A stretch of 64,000 nucleotides of DNA. It comes from an uncultured Ruminococcus sp. (lineage in GTDB: Bacteria > Bacillota > Clostridia > Oscillospirales > Ruminococcaceae). Of this stretch, positions 43,933 through 51,931 are shown piece by piece (positions within the stretch are counted from its first letter, which is position 1; each line of letters opens with the position of its first letter). The notes below the pieces were generated by a model that saw nothing but the letters and a program-made list of their open reading frames with translations, was not told the origin of the DNA and did no database searches. The position numbers and the translations under genes are program-made. The DNA lies in assembly GCA_910576995.1 (NCBI GenBank), contig CAJTLC010000003.1:1-64000 (forward strand), written 5' to 3'.

Positions 43933-45309
43933 TTACGCCATTTCCTCAGGATGGAAAACTTCGTCAAATTTCTCTTCCGTAAGGAATCCGAGTTCAACGC
44001 AGGCTTCTTTTAGGGAAATATTGTCCTTGTAAGCCTTTTTAGCCGTTTTAGCGGCATTTTCATAACCGATATAAGGATTGAGAGCGGTAACAAGCATGAG
44101 GGAATTATAGAGATTATGGTGCATTTTTTCTTTATTCGCCTTTATTCCCACAGCGCAGTTCTTGTTGAAAGAGATTATAGATTCAGCAAGCAGACGGGCT
44201 GACTGAAGGAAATTGTAAGCGCAGACGGGCATGAACACGTTCAGTTCGAAATTGCCCTGAGAGGCAGCCATTCCGACCGCAACATCGTTGCCCATTACCT
44301 GAACGGCAACCATTGTGACTTGCTCGCACTGAGTTGGGTTGACCTTACCGGGCATGATCGAAGAACCGGGTTCATTTTCGGGAATGAAAATTTCGCCGAG
44401 ACCGTCGCGAGGACCGGAAGCAAGCCATCTTACATCGTTGGCGATCTTCATCATATCAGCCGCAAGAGCCTTGAGTGCGCCGTGGGCGAATACGATCTCA
44501 TCCTTAGAAGTAAGCGAATGGAATTTATTCGGAGCAGTCGCGAAATTCTTGCCCGTAAGTTCGCTTATAGCCTTTGCAGCTTTCTCTGCGAATCCTTTTG
44601 GAGCGTTAAGACCCGTTCCAACGGCAGTACCGCCGAGCGCGAGTTCTTTGAGTTCATCGCAAGCGATAGCGATCATCTTCTTATCCTTTTCAAGAGAAGA
44701 ACGCCAGCCGCTTATCTCTTGAGAAAACTTGATGGGAGTAGCGTCCTGAAGATGAGTACGACCACTCTTAACGATTCCCTCGTTTTCGGATTCGAGACGC
44801 TTGAAAGTATCTATCAGCACGTCGACAGCGGGAATAACCTTATCTTCGAGAGCGATAACAGCTGCGATATGCATAGCCGTCGGGAAAGTATCGTTGGAGG
44901 ACTGACTCATATTTATATCGTCGTTCGGGTGAAGAAGTTTGCTTCCTGCTATTTCGTTTCCTCTGTTAGCGATGACCTCATTGGCGTTCATATTGGACTG
45001 AGTGCCGCTGCCTGTCTGCCAAACAACAAGCGGAAAATGCTCATTAAGCGCGCCGCTGATGACTTCGTCGCAAGCCTGCGAAATTGCGGAAAGCTTTTCG
45101 TCCGTCATTCTTTCGGGCTTTACGGCATGATTTGCGATAGCGGCAGCCTTTTTAAGAATACCGAAAGCGTGTGTGATCTCGCGCGGCATAGTTTCTATGC
45201 CTACGCCGATAAGGAAATTTTCATGGCTTCTTTCGGTCTGAGCAGCCCAATATTTATCGGCAGGGACTTTAACTTCGCCCATAGAGTCGTGTTCGATACG
45301 ATAATCCAT
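43933..45309 (-). CDS. fumC: Fumarate hydratase class II
   Basis: The 458-residue fumarase interconverts malate and fumarate. It has the signature GSSIMPGKVNPTQ, SGSGT-like TGSGTQSNMNANEV and GRTHLQDA. The ATG at 45309 follows AAGGTGG by eight bases; GTG at 45321 is less likely. Between mdh and the hdr genes it supplies fumarate to the reductase in the same operon. Confidence 0.96.
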   Translation of the reverse strand: MDYRIEHDSMGEVKVPADKYWAAQTERSHENFLIGVGIETMPREITHAFGILKKAAAIANHAVKPERMTDEKLSAISQACDEVISGALNEHFPLVVWQTGSGTQSNMNANEVIANRGNEIAGSKLLHPNDDINMSQSSNDTFPTAMHIAAVIALEDKVIPAVDVLIDTFKRLESENEGIVKSGRTHLQDATPIKFSQEISGWRSSLEKDKKMIAIACDELKELALGGTAVGTGLNAPKGFAEKAAKAISELTGKNFATAPNKFHSLTSKDEIVFAHGALKALAADMMKIANDVRWLASGPRDGLGEIFIPENEPGSSIMPGKVNPTQCEQVTMVAVQVMGNDVAVGMAASQGNFELNVFMPVCAYNFLQSARLLAESIISFNKNCAVGIKANKEKMHHNLYNSLMLVTALNPYIGYENAAKTAKKAYKDNISLKEACVELGFLTEEKFDEVFHPEEMA

Positions 45310-45324
45310 TGTTATTACCACCTT

Positions 45325-46269
45325 TTATATATCAAGATTTTTAATTACTTCTTTAAGCGTATCCGCGCTCTTGTGGAGCTTCAGAATTTCTTCGTCCGTA
45401 AGAGGCGTGAGCAGCTTTGAAGTAGCTCCGTCCTTGCCGACGATATTCAGAACGCTGAGGCAAACGTCCTCTACGCCGTATTCGCCGTGCATCATAGTTG
45501 AAACTGTCATAGTCGTATCAATACCTTTAAGAAGAACCTTGCAGATATGGCATACGGAAGCTGAAACGGCATAGAAAGTCGCGCCCTTCTGCTCGATAAC
45601 GCGCGCACCCGATTTACGAACGTACTGTTCTACTTCGTCGCGGTTGAATTCAGGGAAAATTCCGTCTCTGTTTGTCATCAGGTTATGGCAGTCGTTAACG
45701 GGAACGTTTGAAATATTGGCAAGAGACCACGGAATAAACGAAGAATCGCCGTGTTCGCCCATTACGTAAGCGTGAACGTTGCTCTGATTGATGCTGAAAT
45801 ATTCAGCCATTCTTGCCCGAAGACGAGCAGTATCGAGGATAGTACCCGAACCGATGATGTGGTTTTCGGGCAGTCCGGAACGCTTAAAGAAAGTATATGT
45901 AAGCACATCGACAGGATTGCTGACAATGATATATTTAGCGTCGGGAGCAGCCTTAGTTATCTCCGGGATAATGCCCTTGGTGATGTCAACGTTCGTCTGA
46001 GCGAGTTCAAGACGCGTCTGACCGGGTTTTCTGGCAATACCGGAAGTAATGATAACGATATCGGAATCTTTAGCGTCGCTGTACGTACCCGCGTAGATCG
46101 AGCAGGGGCTGAAAAGCGGAACGCCCTGACGAATATCAAGAGCCTCGCCGAGAGCCTTTTCGGTATTGATATCGATCACAACGATCTCGGAAGCAAGACC
46201 CATTGCAGTAAGGGTATAAGCGATAGTCGAACCTACGCTTCCCGTGCCTATAATAGAAATTTTATTCAT
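45325..46269 (-). CDS. mdh: Malate dehydrogenase, LDH-like family
   Basis: The 314-residue NAD-dependent 2-hydroxyacid dehydrogenase has GTGSVGSTIAY at the N-terminus and GEHGDSSF with the catalytic His. The specificity loop reads SGIARKPGQTRLEL. The residue equivalent to LDH Gln102 is Arg80, the choice that selects malate/oxaloacetate, so malate dehydrogenase is favoured over lactate dehydrogenase. The gene order mdh-fumC-frd supports this. It is the first gene of the operon, behind a promoter and a Rex-like site. Confidence 0.85.
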   Translation of the reverse strand: MNKISIIGTGSVGSTIAYTLTAMGLASEIVVIDINTEKALGEALDIRQGVPLFSPCSIYAGTYSDAKDSDIVIITSGIARKPGQTRLELAQTNVDITKGIIPEITKAAPDAKYIIVSNPVDVLTYTFFKRSGLPENHIIGSGTILDTARLRARMAEYFSINQSNVHAYVMGEHGDSSFIPWSLANISNVPVNDCHNLMTNRDGIFPEFNRDEVEQYVRKSGARVIEQKGATFYAVSASVCHICKVLLKGIDTTMTVSTMMHGEYGVEDVCLSVLNIVGKDGATSKLLTPLTDEEILKLHKSADTLKEVIKNLDI

Positions 46270-46408
46270 AATAACACCGCCGTATAAAAATTATTTTGTC
46301 GAAGCATTATCAAATTCGTCTGATTTGCAATGTTCAACGCAGGGATATGTAAAAATACATAATAGTAATGCAAATTCAATATAACCATTTTGTATTCCTG
46401 CAATTATT

Positions 46409-46437
46409 AGTATACCAATTTTCGCAGAAAATTTCAA
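46409..46437 (-). promoter_or_regulatory. Promoter of the mdh-fumC-hdr-flx-frd operon
   Basis: On the minus strand TTGAAA (46437-46432) and TATACT (46414-46409) are 17 bp apart, about 140 bp before the mdh ATG. Confidence 0.75.
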
Positions 46438-46467
46438 ATATTCTTTAAGAATAGAGGTATAGCATAA

Positions 46468-46485
46468 TTGATATATTATTAACAA
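46468..46485. promoter_or_regulatory. Candidate Rex operator
   Basis: TTGATATATTATTAACAA matches the known Rex consensus TTGTTAA-N4-TTAACAA at 12 of 14 defined positions, with one perfect half. It lies about 30 bp upstream of the -35 box of mdh, next to the rex gene. Repression from that position would need looping or a second site. Confidence 0.5.
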
Positions 46486-46666
46486 TGTTTGCGGCACATT
46501 TGAAATAACATAATAATCATGCACTCTTCCGCATATTCCCAAATGTATAAAAAAGAATGCGTTATACGCGTTGTCCCGCGATTTTTCTGCATTCTGCATT
46601 TCAAAGGAAATTATTGCTTCGAAAAAACGATATGCTTATTTGGAATGCAGCCATATAAAACCATAT

Positions 46667-46739
46667 ATTTCACTTTGAAGAAACAACACCGCACAAAGTC
46701 ATCAAGCGGGATTTGTGCGATGCTGCTTCAAAGCGAAAT
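46667..46739 (-). repeat. Long imperfect hairpin after rex
   Basis: Outer arms 46667-46680 and 46726-46739 and inner arms 46684-46697 and 46712-46725 pair over 28 positions. All three non-Watson-Crick positions are G.U in minus-strand RNA and mismatches in plus-strand RNA, so the RNA is made from the minus strand. It begins 4 bp after the rex stop. No strong T-run follows, so it may be a processed 3' end or weak terminator. Confidence 0.6.
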
Positions 46740-46742
46740 GCA

Positions 46743-47378
46743 TTATTCTTCCATAGATTTAATGCTGTAAGAAAGCGTAGTAAGGCTATCGCCGAGATGC
46801 ACGTTTTCAACAGCTATCCCTTCGTGGTCAACTCTGAGGTCATAATGAGTAAAATTCCAAAATGCACGAATGCCAAGCATGATAAGCCTGTCCGTTTCGC
46901 GTGAAGCCTCCGTCTTTGGAATGCACAAAATAGCGGCCTGAGGGTGATATTCGGCGCAGAACTCTTCCAGTACGGAAACGTCTTTCACCGTAATATCGCC
47001 GATTTTCCCGCCAATTATTTCAGGGTTGGTATCGAAAATTCCCACGAGTTCAAAACCTCTGTTCTGAAAATCTATATGAGAAGCCAATGCTCTGCCGAGA
47101 TTTCCCGCGCCCAGAAGAATCATGGGCGTTTTGCATTCGAGTCCGAGTATTTTCCCGATCTCACTTCTCAATCCACTGACGTTATATCCGTAACCCTGCT
47201 GTCCGAACTCTCCGAAGCAGTTGAAATCCTGACGTATCTGAGACGCCGTCAATCCCATTTTTTCGGCAAGTTCTCTTGAAGAAATGCGCACGTAGCCGTT
47301 AGCCTCCAGCTCGCCGAGAAAGCGATAATATCTCGGCAGCCTTCTGATAACAGAATTTGAAATTGCACTTTTTGACAT
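46743..47378 (-). CDS. rex: Redox-sensing transcriptional repressor Rex
   Basis: The 211-residue Rex has an N-terminal winged helix (RRLPRYYRFLGELEANG, SSRELAEKMGLTASQIRQDF) and a Rossmann domain with ILLGAGNLGRALASH. The family senses the NADH/NAD ratio and controls fermentation and redox genes. It follows icd by 28 bp with a GAAAGG site and is probably co-transcribed with acn-traX-orf-icd. Its neighbour downstream is the redox operon it most likely regulates. Confidence 0.96.
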   Translation of the reverse strand: MSKSAISNSVIRRLPRYYRFLGELEANGYVRISSRELAEKMGLTASQIRQDFNCFGEFGQQGYGYNVSGLRSEIGKILGLECKTPMILLGAGNLGRALASHIDFQNRGFELVGIFDTNPEIIGGKIGDITVKDVSVLEEFCAEYHPQAAILCIPKTEASRETDRLIMLGIRAFWNFTHYDLRVDHEGIAVENVHLGDSLTTLSYSIKSMEE

Positions 47379-47406
47379 TATTGCAGCCTTTCCGATTTGG
47401 ATAAAA

Positions 47407-48621
47407 TCATTGCATAAATTTGTCCAGATTTACCTTGATCTCTTCAAGGAAGGTCTTGGAATCAACCTTTTTCTTGTTTTCAAGCTTGGAAATGAGATAC
47501 AAATCGCCCGTCATAACGCCGTTTTCTATAGTCTCGATCGTAGCTTGTTCAAGCTTGTCGGCAAATTCGCAAAGTTCGGGAGTATTATCGAGTTCGCCTC
47601 TCTTGCGAAGCGCGCCGCTCCATGCGAAAATAGTTGCAACGGAGTTTGTGGAAGTCTCCTCGCCCTTGAGATACTTATAATAATGGCGCTGAACCGTACC
47701 ATGAGCCGCCTCGTACTCATAAATTCCGTCGGGAGAAACGAGAACGGAAGTCATCATTGCGAGAGAGCCGTAAGCCGTAGATACCATATCTGACATAACA
47801 TCACCGTCGTAATTCTTGCAAGCCCAGATATATCCGCCGTTCGAACGAATAACGCGAGCAACGGCGTCGTCGATGAGGGTGTAGAAATACTCGATTCCTG
47901 CGGCTTCGTACTTGTCTTTATACTCGTTTTCGTAGATTTCTGCGAAAATATCCTTGAAGCGGTGATCATATTTCTTCGAGATAGTATCCTTTGTCGCGAA
48001 CCAAACGTCCTGCTTCAGGTCGAGACCATAGTTCAGGCAGGCTCTTGCAAAACCTGCGATAGATTCGTCGAGGTTGTGGAGTCCCTGAATGATGCCGTCG
48101 CACTTCGAAAAATCGTGGATAAGCTCGCGAGTTTCGTTTCCGTTTTCGTCGGTAATCACCAGTTCAGCCTTGCTGCCCTTTTCAACGCGCATTTCGGTAT
48201 TTTTGTAAACGTCTCCATAGGCGTGACGAGCGATTGTGATAGGCTTCGTCCAAGTGGGAATGTAAGGCTCGATACCCTTAACGATGATCGGCGTTCTGAA
48301 AACAGTTCCGTCGAGAGCGGCTCTGATAGTTCCGTTCGGAGATTTCCACATCTGGGTAAGATTGTATTCAGGCATTCTTGCGGCATTAGGCGTGATAGTA
48401 GCGCATTTTACCGCAACGCCGTATTTTTTGGTAGCCTCGGCAGAATCGATAGTTACCTGATCCTTTGTAGCCTCGCGATGCTCAAGACCGAGATCATAAT
48501 ATTCGGTATTAAGCTCCACATAAGGCGTCAGGAGAATGTCCTTGATCCACTGCCAAAGGATTCTCGTCATTTCGTCTCCGTCCATCTCAACGAGCGGAGT
48601 TTTCATCATAATTTTTGCCAT
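47407..48621 (-). CDS. icd: Isocitrate dehydrogenase (NADP type)
   Basis: The 404-residue enzyme belongs to the IDH family that includes eukaryotic IDH1. Seen motifs are [37 protein letters not shown] and [11 protein letters not shown]. It oxidises isocitrate to 2-oxoglutarate for glutamate synthesis. ACGGAGG lies eight bases before the ATG. Together with acn it forms the oxidative arm of a split TCA cycle. Confidence 0.95.
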   Translation of the reverse strand: MAKIMMKTPLVEMDGDEMTRILWQWIKDILLTPYVELNTEYYDLGLEHREATKDQVTIDSAEATKKYGVAVKCATITPNAARMPEYNLTQMWKSPNGTIRAALDGTVFRTPIIVKGIEPYIPTWTKPITIARHAYGDVYKNTEMRVEKGSKAELVITDENGNETRELIHDFSKCDGIIQGLHNLDESIAGFARACLNYGLDLKQDVWFATKDTISKKYDHRFKDIFAEIYENEYKDKYEAAGIEYFYTLIDDAVARVIRSNGGYIWACKNYDGDVMSDMVSTAYGSLAMMTSVLVSPDGIYEYEAAHGTVQRHYYKYLKGEETSTNSVATIFAWSGALRKRGELDNTPELCEFADKLEQATIETIENGVMTGDLYLISKLENKKKVDSKTFLEEIKVNLDKFMQ

Positions 48622-48674
48622 TGGTTTTACCTCCGTAAAATAAAATAACTATCTACTTTTCTCTTTTTCGCACG

Positions 48675-48854
48675 TCATTTCAAAAGCGGAACGGTCAATA
48701 ATATCAGAAGTCCGATTATCATTGCCGAACCCGTAATATCGGTAATTTTTTGCAGCTTCGTCCAGCCGCCGCGAATGTGTTTGTAAATATTCAATCCCCA
48801 AAATATCAGGAGAACTACGATTATAAAAATAAGAAATTTTATTATAGCTGTCAT
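48675..48854 (-). CDS. Small two-helix membrane protein, 59 aa
   Basis: An unbroken 60-codon frame begins MTAIIKFLIFIIVVLL and ends LLTVPLLK. Two hydrophobic stretches (about residues 4-22 and 43-57) flank a basic loop (IYKHIRGGWTK). It starts 5 bp after the traX stop and ends 53 bp before icd, so it fits the operon. No good ribosome site is visible, which suggests coupling to traX. The family is unknown. Confidence 0.6.
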   Translation of the reverse strand: MTAIIKFLIFIIVVLLIFWGLNIYKHIRGGWTKLQKITDITGSAMIIGLLILLTVPLLK

Positions 48855-48859
48855 AATAC

Positions 48860-49585
48860 TTAATTATATTTCATGTCCAGATATCCAAGCAAAAGAAGAT
48901 GCGCAGGGTAAAAAATATAGAACACCCACTTTGTCGCTTTGCTTCCTCCCCTTTCGCCGTTGTAAAAATACAGCAGGAGTATGGGCAGAAATACGCCTAA
49001 ATTGTACCACAATTCCGCGATATAAGACGGCTCGCGGATGATAGCCGACATGATCGGCAGAACTTTAAACACAAAAGCCGTGCCGCCGTACGCGATAAGC
49101 TGATTCTTTTTGCTGCCGCGTGCAAGCTCGAATGCAAGCGTGTATACCACAGCCTCATGACCCCAGTCGCAGCGATCGGCAGCATATGCGATAAGAAGAA
49201 GCAGCGGAATTTTCAAGCTCATGCCGATCTTCTCATTATTCACCACATAAACGGCAAGCAAACATAAAAACAGCGTTGTGATCATGCTTTCCTGAGATTT
49301 CGCGAAGAAACCTCCGCCGAAGCAGAACGCATATGCGAAATGGGATACTACGGCGAAAACCGCCATTCTGCCGAAATATTTTTTCAAATTTCGGGTATGG
49401 TGATAACCTTCGGAAATGAAGAAGCACATCACGGGAGCGGTAATTCTGCCGATAAACCGCATAATTGCATACAGCGGCGACTCCGACGGAACGAATAAAT
49501 AAGCCGCGTGATCGATAAGCATGGCGAGAATGGCTATATATTTAAGATCGGAAGCCGTAATGCCCTTGATTTTCGTTTTTTCCAT
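48860..49585 (-). CDS. TraX family membrane protein
   Basis: The 241-residue protein has about eight helices. Its N-terminus LKYIAILAMLIDHAAYLF and RFIGRITAPVMCFFISEGY are typical of TraX (PF05857). TraX acetylates F-pilin in the F plasmid, and chromosomal relatives are presumed membrane acyltransferases of unknown target. It sits in an operon with acn and icd, with no evident metabolic link. Confidence 0.85.
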   Translation of the reverse strand: MEKTKIKGITASDLKYIAILAMLIDHAAYLFVPSESPLYAIMRFIGRITAPVMCFFISEGYHHTRNLKKYFGRMAVFAVVSHFAYAFCFGGGFFAKSQESMITTLFLCLLAVYVVNNEKIGMSLKIPLLLLIAYAADRCDWGHEAVVYTLAFELARGSKKNQLIAYGGTAFVFKVLPIMSAIIREPSYIAELWYNLGVFLPILLLYFYNGERGGSKATKWVFYIFYPAHLLLLGYLDMKYN

Positions 49586-49620
49586 ATATCACCGCGCTTG
49601 TGTTATCGCCTTTGGCACGA

Positions 49621-51558
49621 TCACTTCATGGATTCTCTCGTATAATCAAGAAGTCCGCCTGCAAGTATAATATCTTTTGTACGTCCCGAAAGTTCGCAGA
49701 GAACTGGGATTTCAGCGCCGTTTGTCTTATTGACTACGACCAGTTCGCTCTTGCCATCCGCAACGGAATTTCTGATATCGGCAAGGAGAAGCTGATCGCC
49801 TTCGCTGATCTTGTCATAGTCAGCCTCGTTTACGAAAGTAAGCGGCAGGATTCCGGCATTTATCAGGTTAGCGCGGTGGATTCTTGCAAAAGATTTAACG
49901 AGAACAGCCTTAACGCCCAGATAAAGCGGAGCGAGAGCTGCGTGTTCGCGCGATGAACCCTGACCGTAGTTTGAGCCGCCAACGATAATGCTCTTGCCCA
50001 GTCTCTCGGCTCTCTTGGGGAAGCTTTCGTCGCAAACCGCAAAGCAGTACTGCGAAATCTTCGGAACGTTCGAACGCAGAGGAAGAATTTTCGCACCGGC
50101 AGGCATGATATGATCTGTCGTGATATTATCGCCTACTTTAAGCGAAACGGGCGCGTCGATAGTTTCGAGAAGCGGAGTCGTTTCGGGATAGGGCTTGATG
50201 TTCGGTCCGCGGAGAATCTCAACACTGTCCATCTCCTCAACAGGAGCGGGAGGAACTATCATATTATCGTTTATCGTAAATTCTTCGGGCAACTTGAATT
50301 CGGGCATATCGCCGATCTCTCTCGGGTCTGTAAGATAGCCATTTATAGCTGAAATAGCAGCCATTTCGGGCGATACGAGATAGATCTGACCGTCCTTAGT
50401 TCCGGAACGTCCCTCGAAGTTTCTGTTGAAAGTACGGAGCGAGATTCCCTTGGAATTAGGCGACTGACCCATGCCGATGCACGGACCGCACGCGCTTTCG
50501 AGAATTCTTGCGCCTGCGTCAATAAGAATCGACAGAGCGCCGTTTTCAGCCATCATATTGAGAACCTGCTTAGAGCCGGGAGCAATAGCAAGCGAAACGT
50601 CGGGATGAACGGTCTTGCCCTTGAGGATATGCGCAACTTTAAGCATATCGAGGAGCGAGGAGTTTGTGCATGAACCGATGCAGACCTGATCAATCTTCAG
50701 CTTGCCGATCTCTTCAACGCTCTTAACGTTGTCGGGAGAATGAGGACAAGCTGCAAGCGGAACGAGTTCGCTGAGATTGATATCGAGAACTTCATCGTAT
50801 TCGGCATCGTCGTCGGCCGCAAGAGGCTGCCAAACTTCTTCACGCTGCTGAGCCTTGAGGAACTGCTTGGTGATCTCGTCTGACGGGAAAATGGAAGTTG
50901 TCGCGCCAAGCTCTGCGCCCATATTTGTAATGGTAGCGCGCTCGGGAACGGAGAGAGTTTTAACGCCCTCGCCAACGTATTCGATAACCTTGCCGACGCC
51001 GCCCTTGACCGACATTTTTCTGAGGACTTCAAGAATAACGTCCTTTGCGGAAACCCACGGACGAAGCTTGCCCGTAAGATTAACTTTAACGACCTTGGGA
51101 CAGGTTATGTAATATGCACCGCCGCCCATAGCAACTGCAACGTCGAGTCCGCCTGCGCCGATAGCTATCATGCCGATGCCGCCGCCCGTAGGGGTGTGGC
51201 TGTCAGAGCCGATAAGCGTTTTGCCGGGGATTCCGAAGCGTTCGAGGTGAACCTGATGGCAAATTCCGTTGCCGGGACGCGAGAAATAGATTCCGTGTTT
51301 TTTAGCCGCGCTGCCGATAAAGCGGTGATCGTCGGCATTCTCAAATCCGCTCTGGAGCGTATTATGGTCGATATAAGCAACGGAGCGTTCGGTCTTGACT
51401 CTCGGAACGCCCATAGCCTCGAATTCGAGGTAAGCCATAGTACCGGTAGCGTCCTGAGTAAGAGTCTGATCGATTTTTATTCCGATCTCCTGACCTTTGA
51501 CGTATTCGCCGTCAACAAGGTGAGCTTTAAGTATTTTTTCTGTAAGTGTTAAACCCAT
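49621..51558 (-). CDS. acn: Aconitate hydratase
   Basis: The 645-residue aconitase converts citrate to isocitrate. Cluster ligands lie in CIGSCTNSS and ACGPCIGMGQS, with GSDSHTPTGGGIGM and a C-terminal swivel domain containing GGSNYGQGSSREHAAL. Its length matches the shorter bacterial type. An AAAGGAA site and a good promoter lie just upstream. It is first in the presumed acn-traX-orf-icd-rex operon. Confidence 0.96.
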   Translation of the reverse strand: MGLTLTEKILKAHLVDGEYVKGQEIGIKIDQTLTQDATGTMAYLEFEAMGVPRVKTERSVAYIDHNTLQSGFENADDHRFIGSAAKKHGIYFSRPGNGICHQVHLERFGIPGKTLIGSDSHTPTGGGIGMIAIGAGGLDVAVAMGGGAYYITCPKVVKVNLTGKLRPWVSAKDVILEVLRKMSVKGGVGKVIEYVGEGVKTLSVPERATITNMGAELGATTSIFPSDEITKQFLKAQQREEVWQPLAADDDAEYDEVLDINLSELVPLAACPHSPDNVKSVEEIGKLKIDQVCIGSCTNSSLLDMLKVAHILKGKTVHPDVSLAIAPGSKQVLNMMAENGALSILIDAGARILESACGPCIGMGQSPNSKGISLRTFNRNFEGRSGTKDGQIYLVSPEMAAISAINGYLTDPREIGDMPEFKLPEEFTINDNMIVPPAPVEEMDSVEILRGPNIKPYPETTPLLETIDAPVSLKVGDNITTDHIMPAGAKILPLRSNVPKISQYCFAVCDESFPKRAERLGKSIIVGGSNYGQGSSREHAALAPLYLGVKAVLVKSFARIHRANLINAGILPLTFVNEADYDKISEGDQLLLADIRNSVADGKSELVVVNKTNGAEIPVLCELSGRTKDIILAGGLLDYTRESMK

Positions 51559-51590
51559 TTTTGATCATTCCTTTCGGTATTGATAATTAT

Positions 51591-51619
51591 ATTTTACTAC
51601 ATTTCGCGAACTTTGTCAA
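51591..51619 (-). promoter_or_regulatory. Promoter of the acn operon
   Basis: On the minus strand TTGACA (51619-51614) and TAAAAT (51596-51591) are 17 bp apart, 33 bp before the acn ATG. Confidence 0.85.
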
Positions 51620-51632
51620 TAAATAAACAATG

Positions 51633-51654
51633 TAAAAAGCCGTCATGCTTTTTA
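51633..51654 (-). terminator. Short terminator hairpin upstream of acn
   Basis: TAAAAAGC and GCTTTTTA pair around a six-base loop. It would stop transcripts from the GNAT remnant before the acn promoter. A 16-bp palindrome at 51678-51693 lies next to it. Confidence 0.6.
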
Positions 51655-51724
51655 TATTTGTTAGCATAATAAAACAATCCTGATATATCAGGACTATTTT
51701 TCCGTATTATTCAATCTTACACAT

Positions 51725-51874
51725 CTATTTTAATCTCTGCACTTCATTCGCGGAAAATGTGTTCTGCATTGCAAGTACAGTTTGTTCCAATGACGGAGCT
51801 CCGTCCCATACGCGTTCCCACAGATATATAAATTCTTCCGCGCTTAATTCGTTATATTTTATAGTTAAATCCAT
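51725..51874 (-). pseudogene. N-terminal fragment of a GNAT acetyltransferase
   Basis: The 49-codon frame reads MDLTIKYNELSAEEFIYLWE and continues to SLEQTVLAMQNTF, which matches the usual first 40 residues of a clostridial GNAT-family N-acetyltransferase. It then ends after SANEVQRLK, and no remaining GNAT domain is found downstream in any minus frame. A GAGGTG ribosome site is intact. It looks like a truncated gene, although expression as a mini-protein cannot be excluded. Confidence 0.6.
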
Positions 51875-51889
51875 ACATTCACCTCGTCA

Positions 51890-51926
51890 ATCCAAAAAAG
51901 ACTGCGCAAAGGCAGCCTTTTTGGAT
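51890..51926 (-). terminator. Terminator after lysA
   Basis: The stem pairs about 15 positions including ATCCAAAAA/TTTTTGGAT, with an inner GGCTGC/GCAGTC and T6 on the minus strand. It starts 5 bp after the lysA stop. Confidence 0.85.
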
Positions 51927-51931
51927 ATCAA

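Larger units (their letters stand above)
46270..46742. other. Regulatory gap between rex and mdh
   Basis: The 473-bp gap contains the mdh promoter (46409-46437), a Rex-like operator (46468-46485), a leader of about 130 bp and a long hairpin past rex (46667-46739). Two overlapping ORFs of 83 and 102 codons fall here, but they have no recognisable product and I do not accept them. Confidence 0.6.

Noticed and set aside
46291..46770. Overlapping ORFs of 102 (minus) and 83 (plus) codons in the rex-mdh gap
   Set aside because: They cover the mdh promoter, the Rex-like site and the hairpin, have no clear ribosome sites or recognisable product, and overlap each other.
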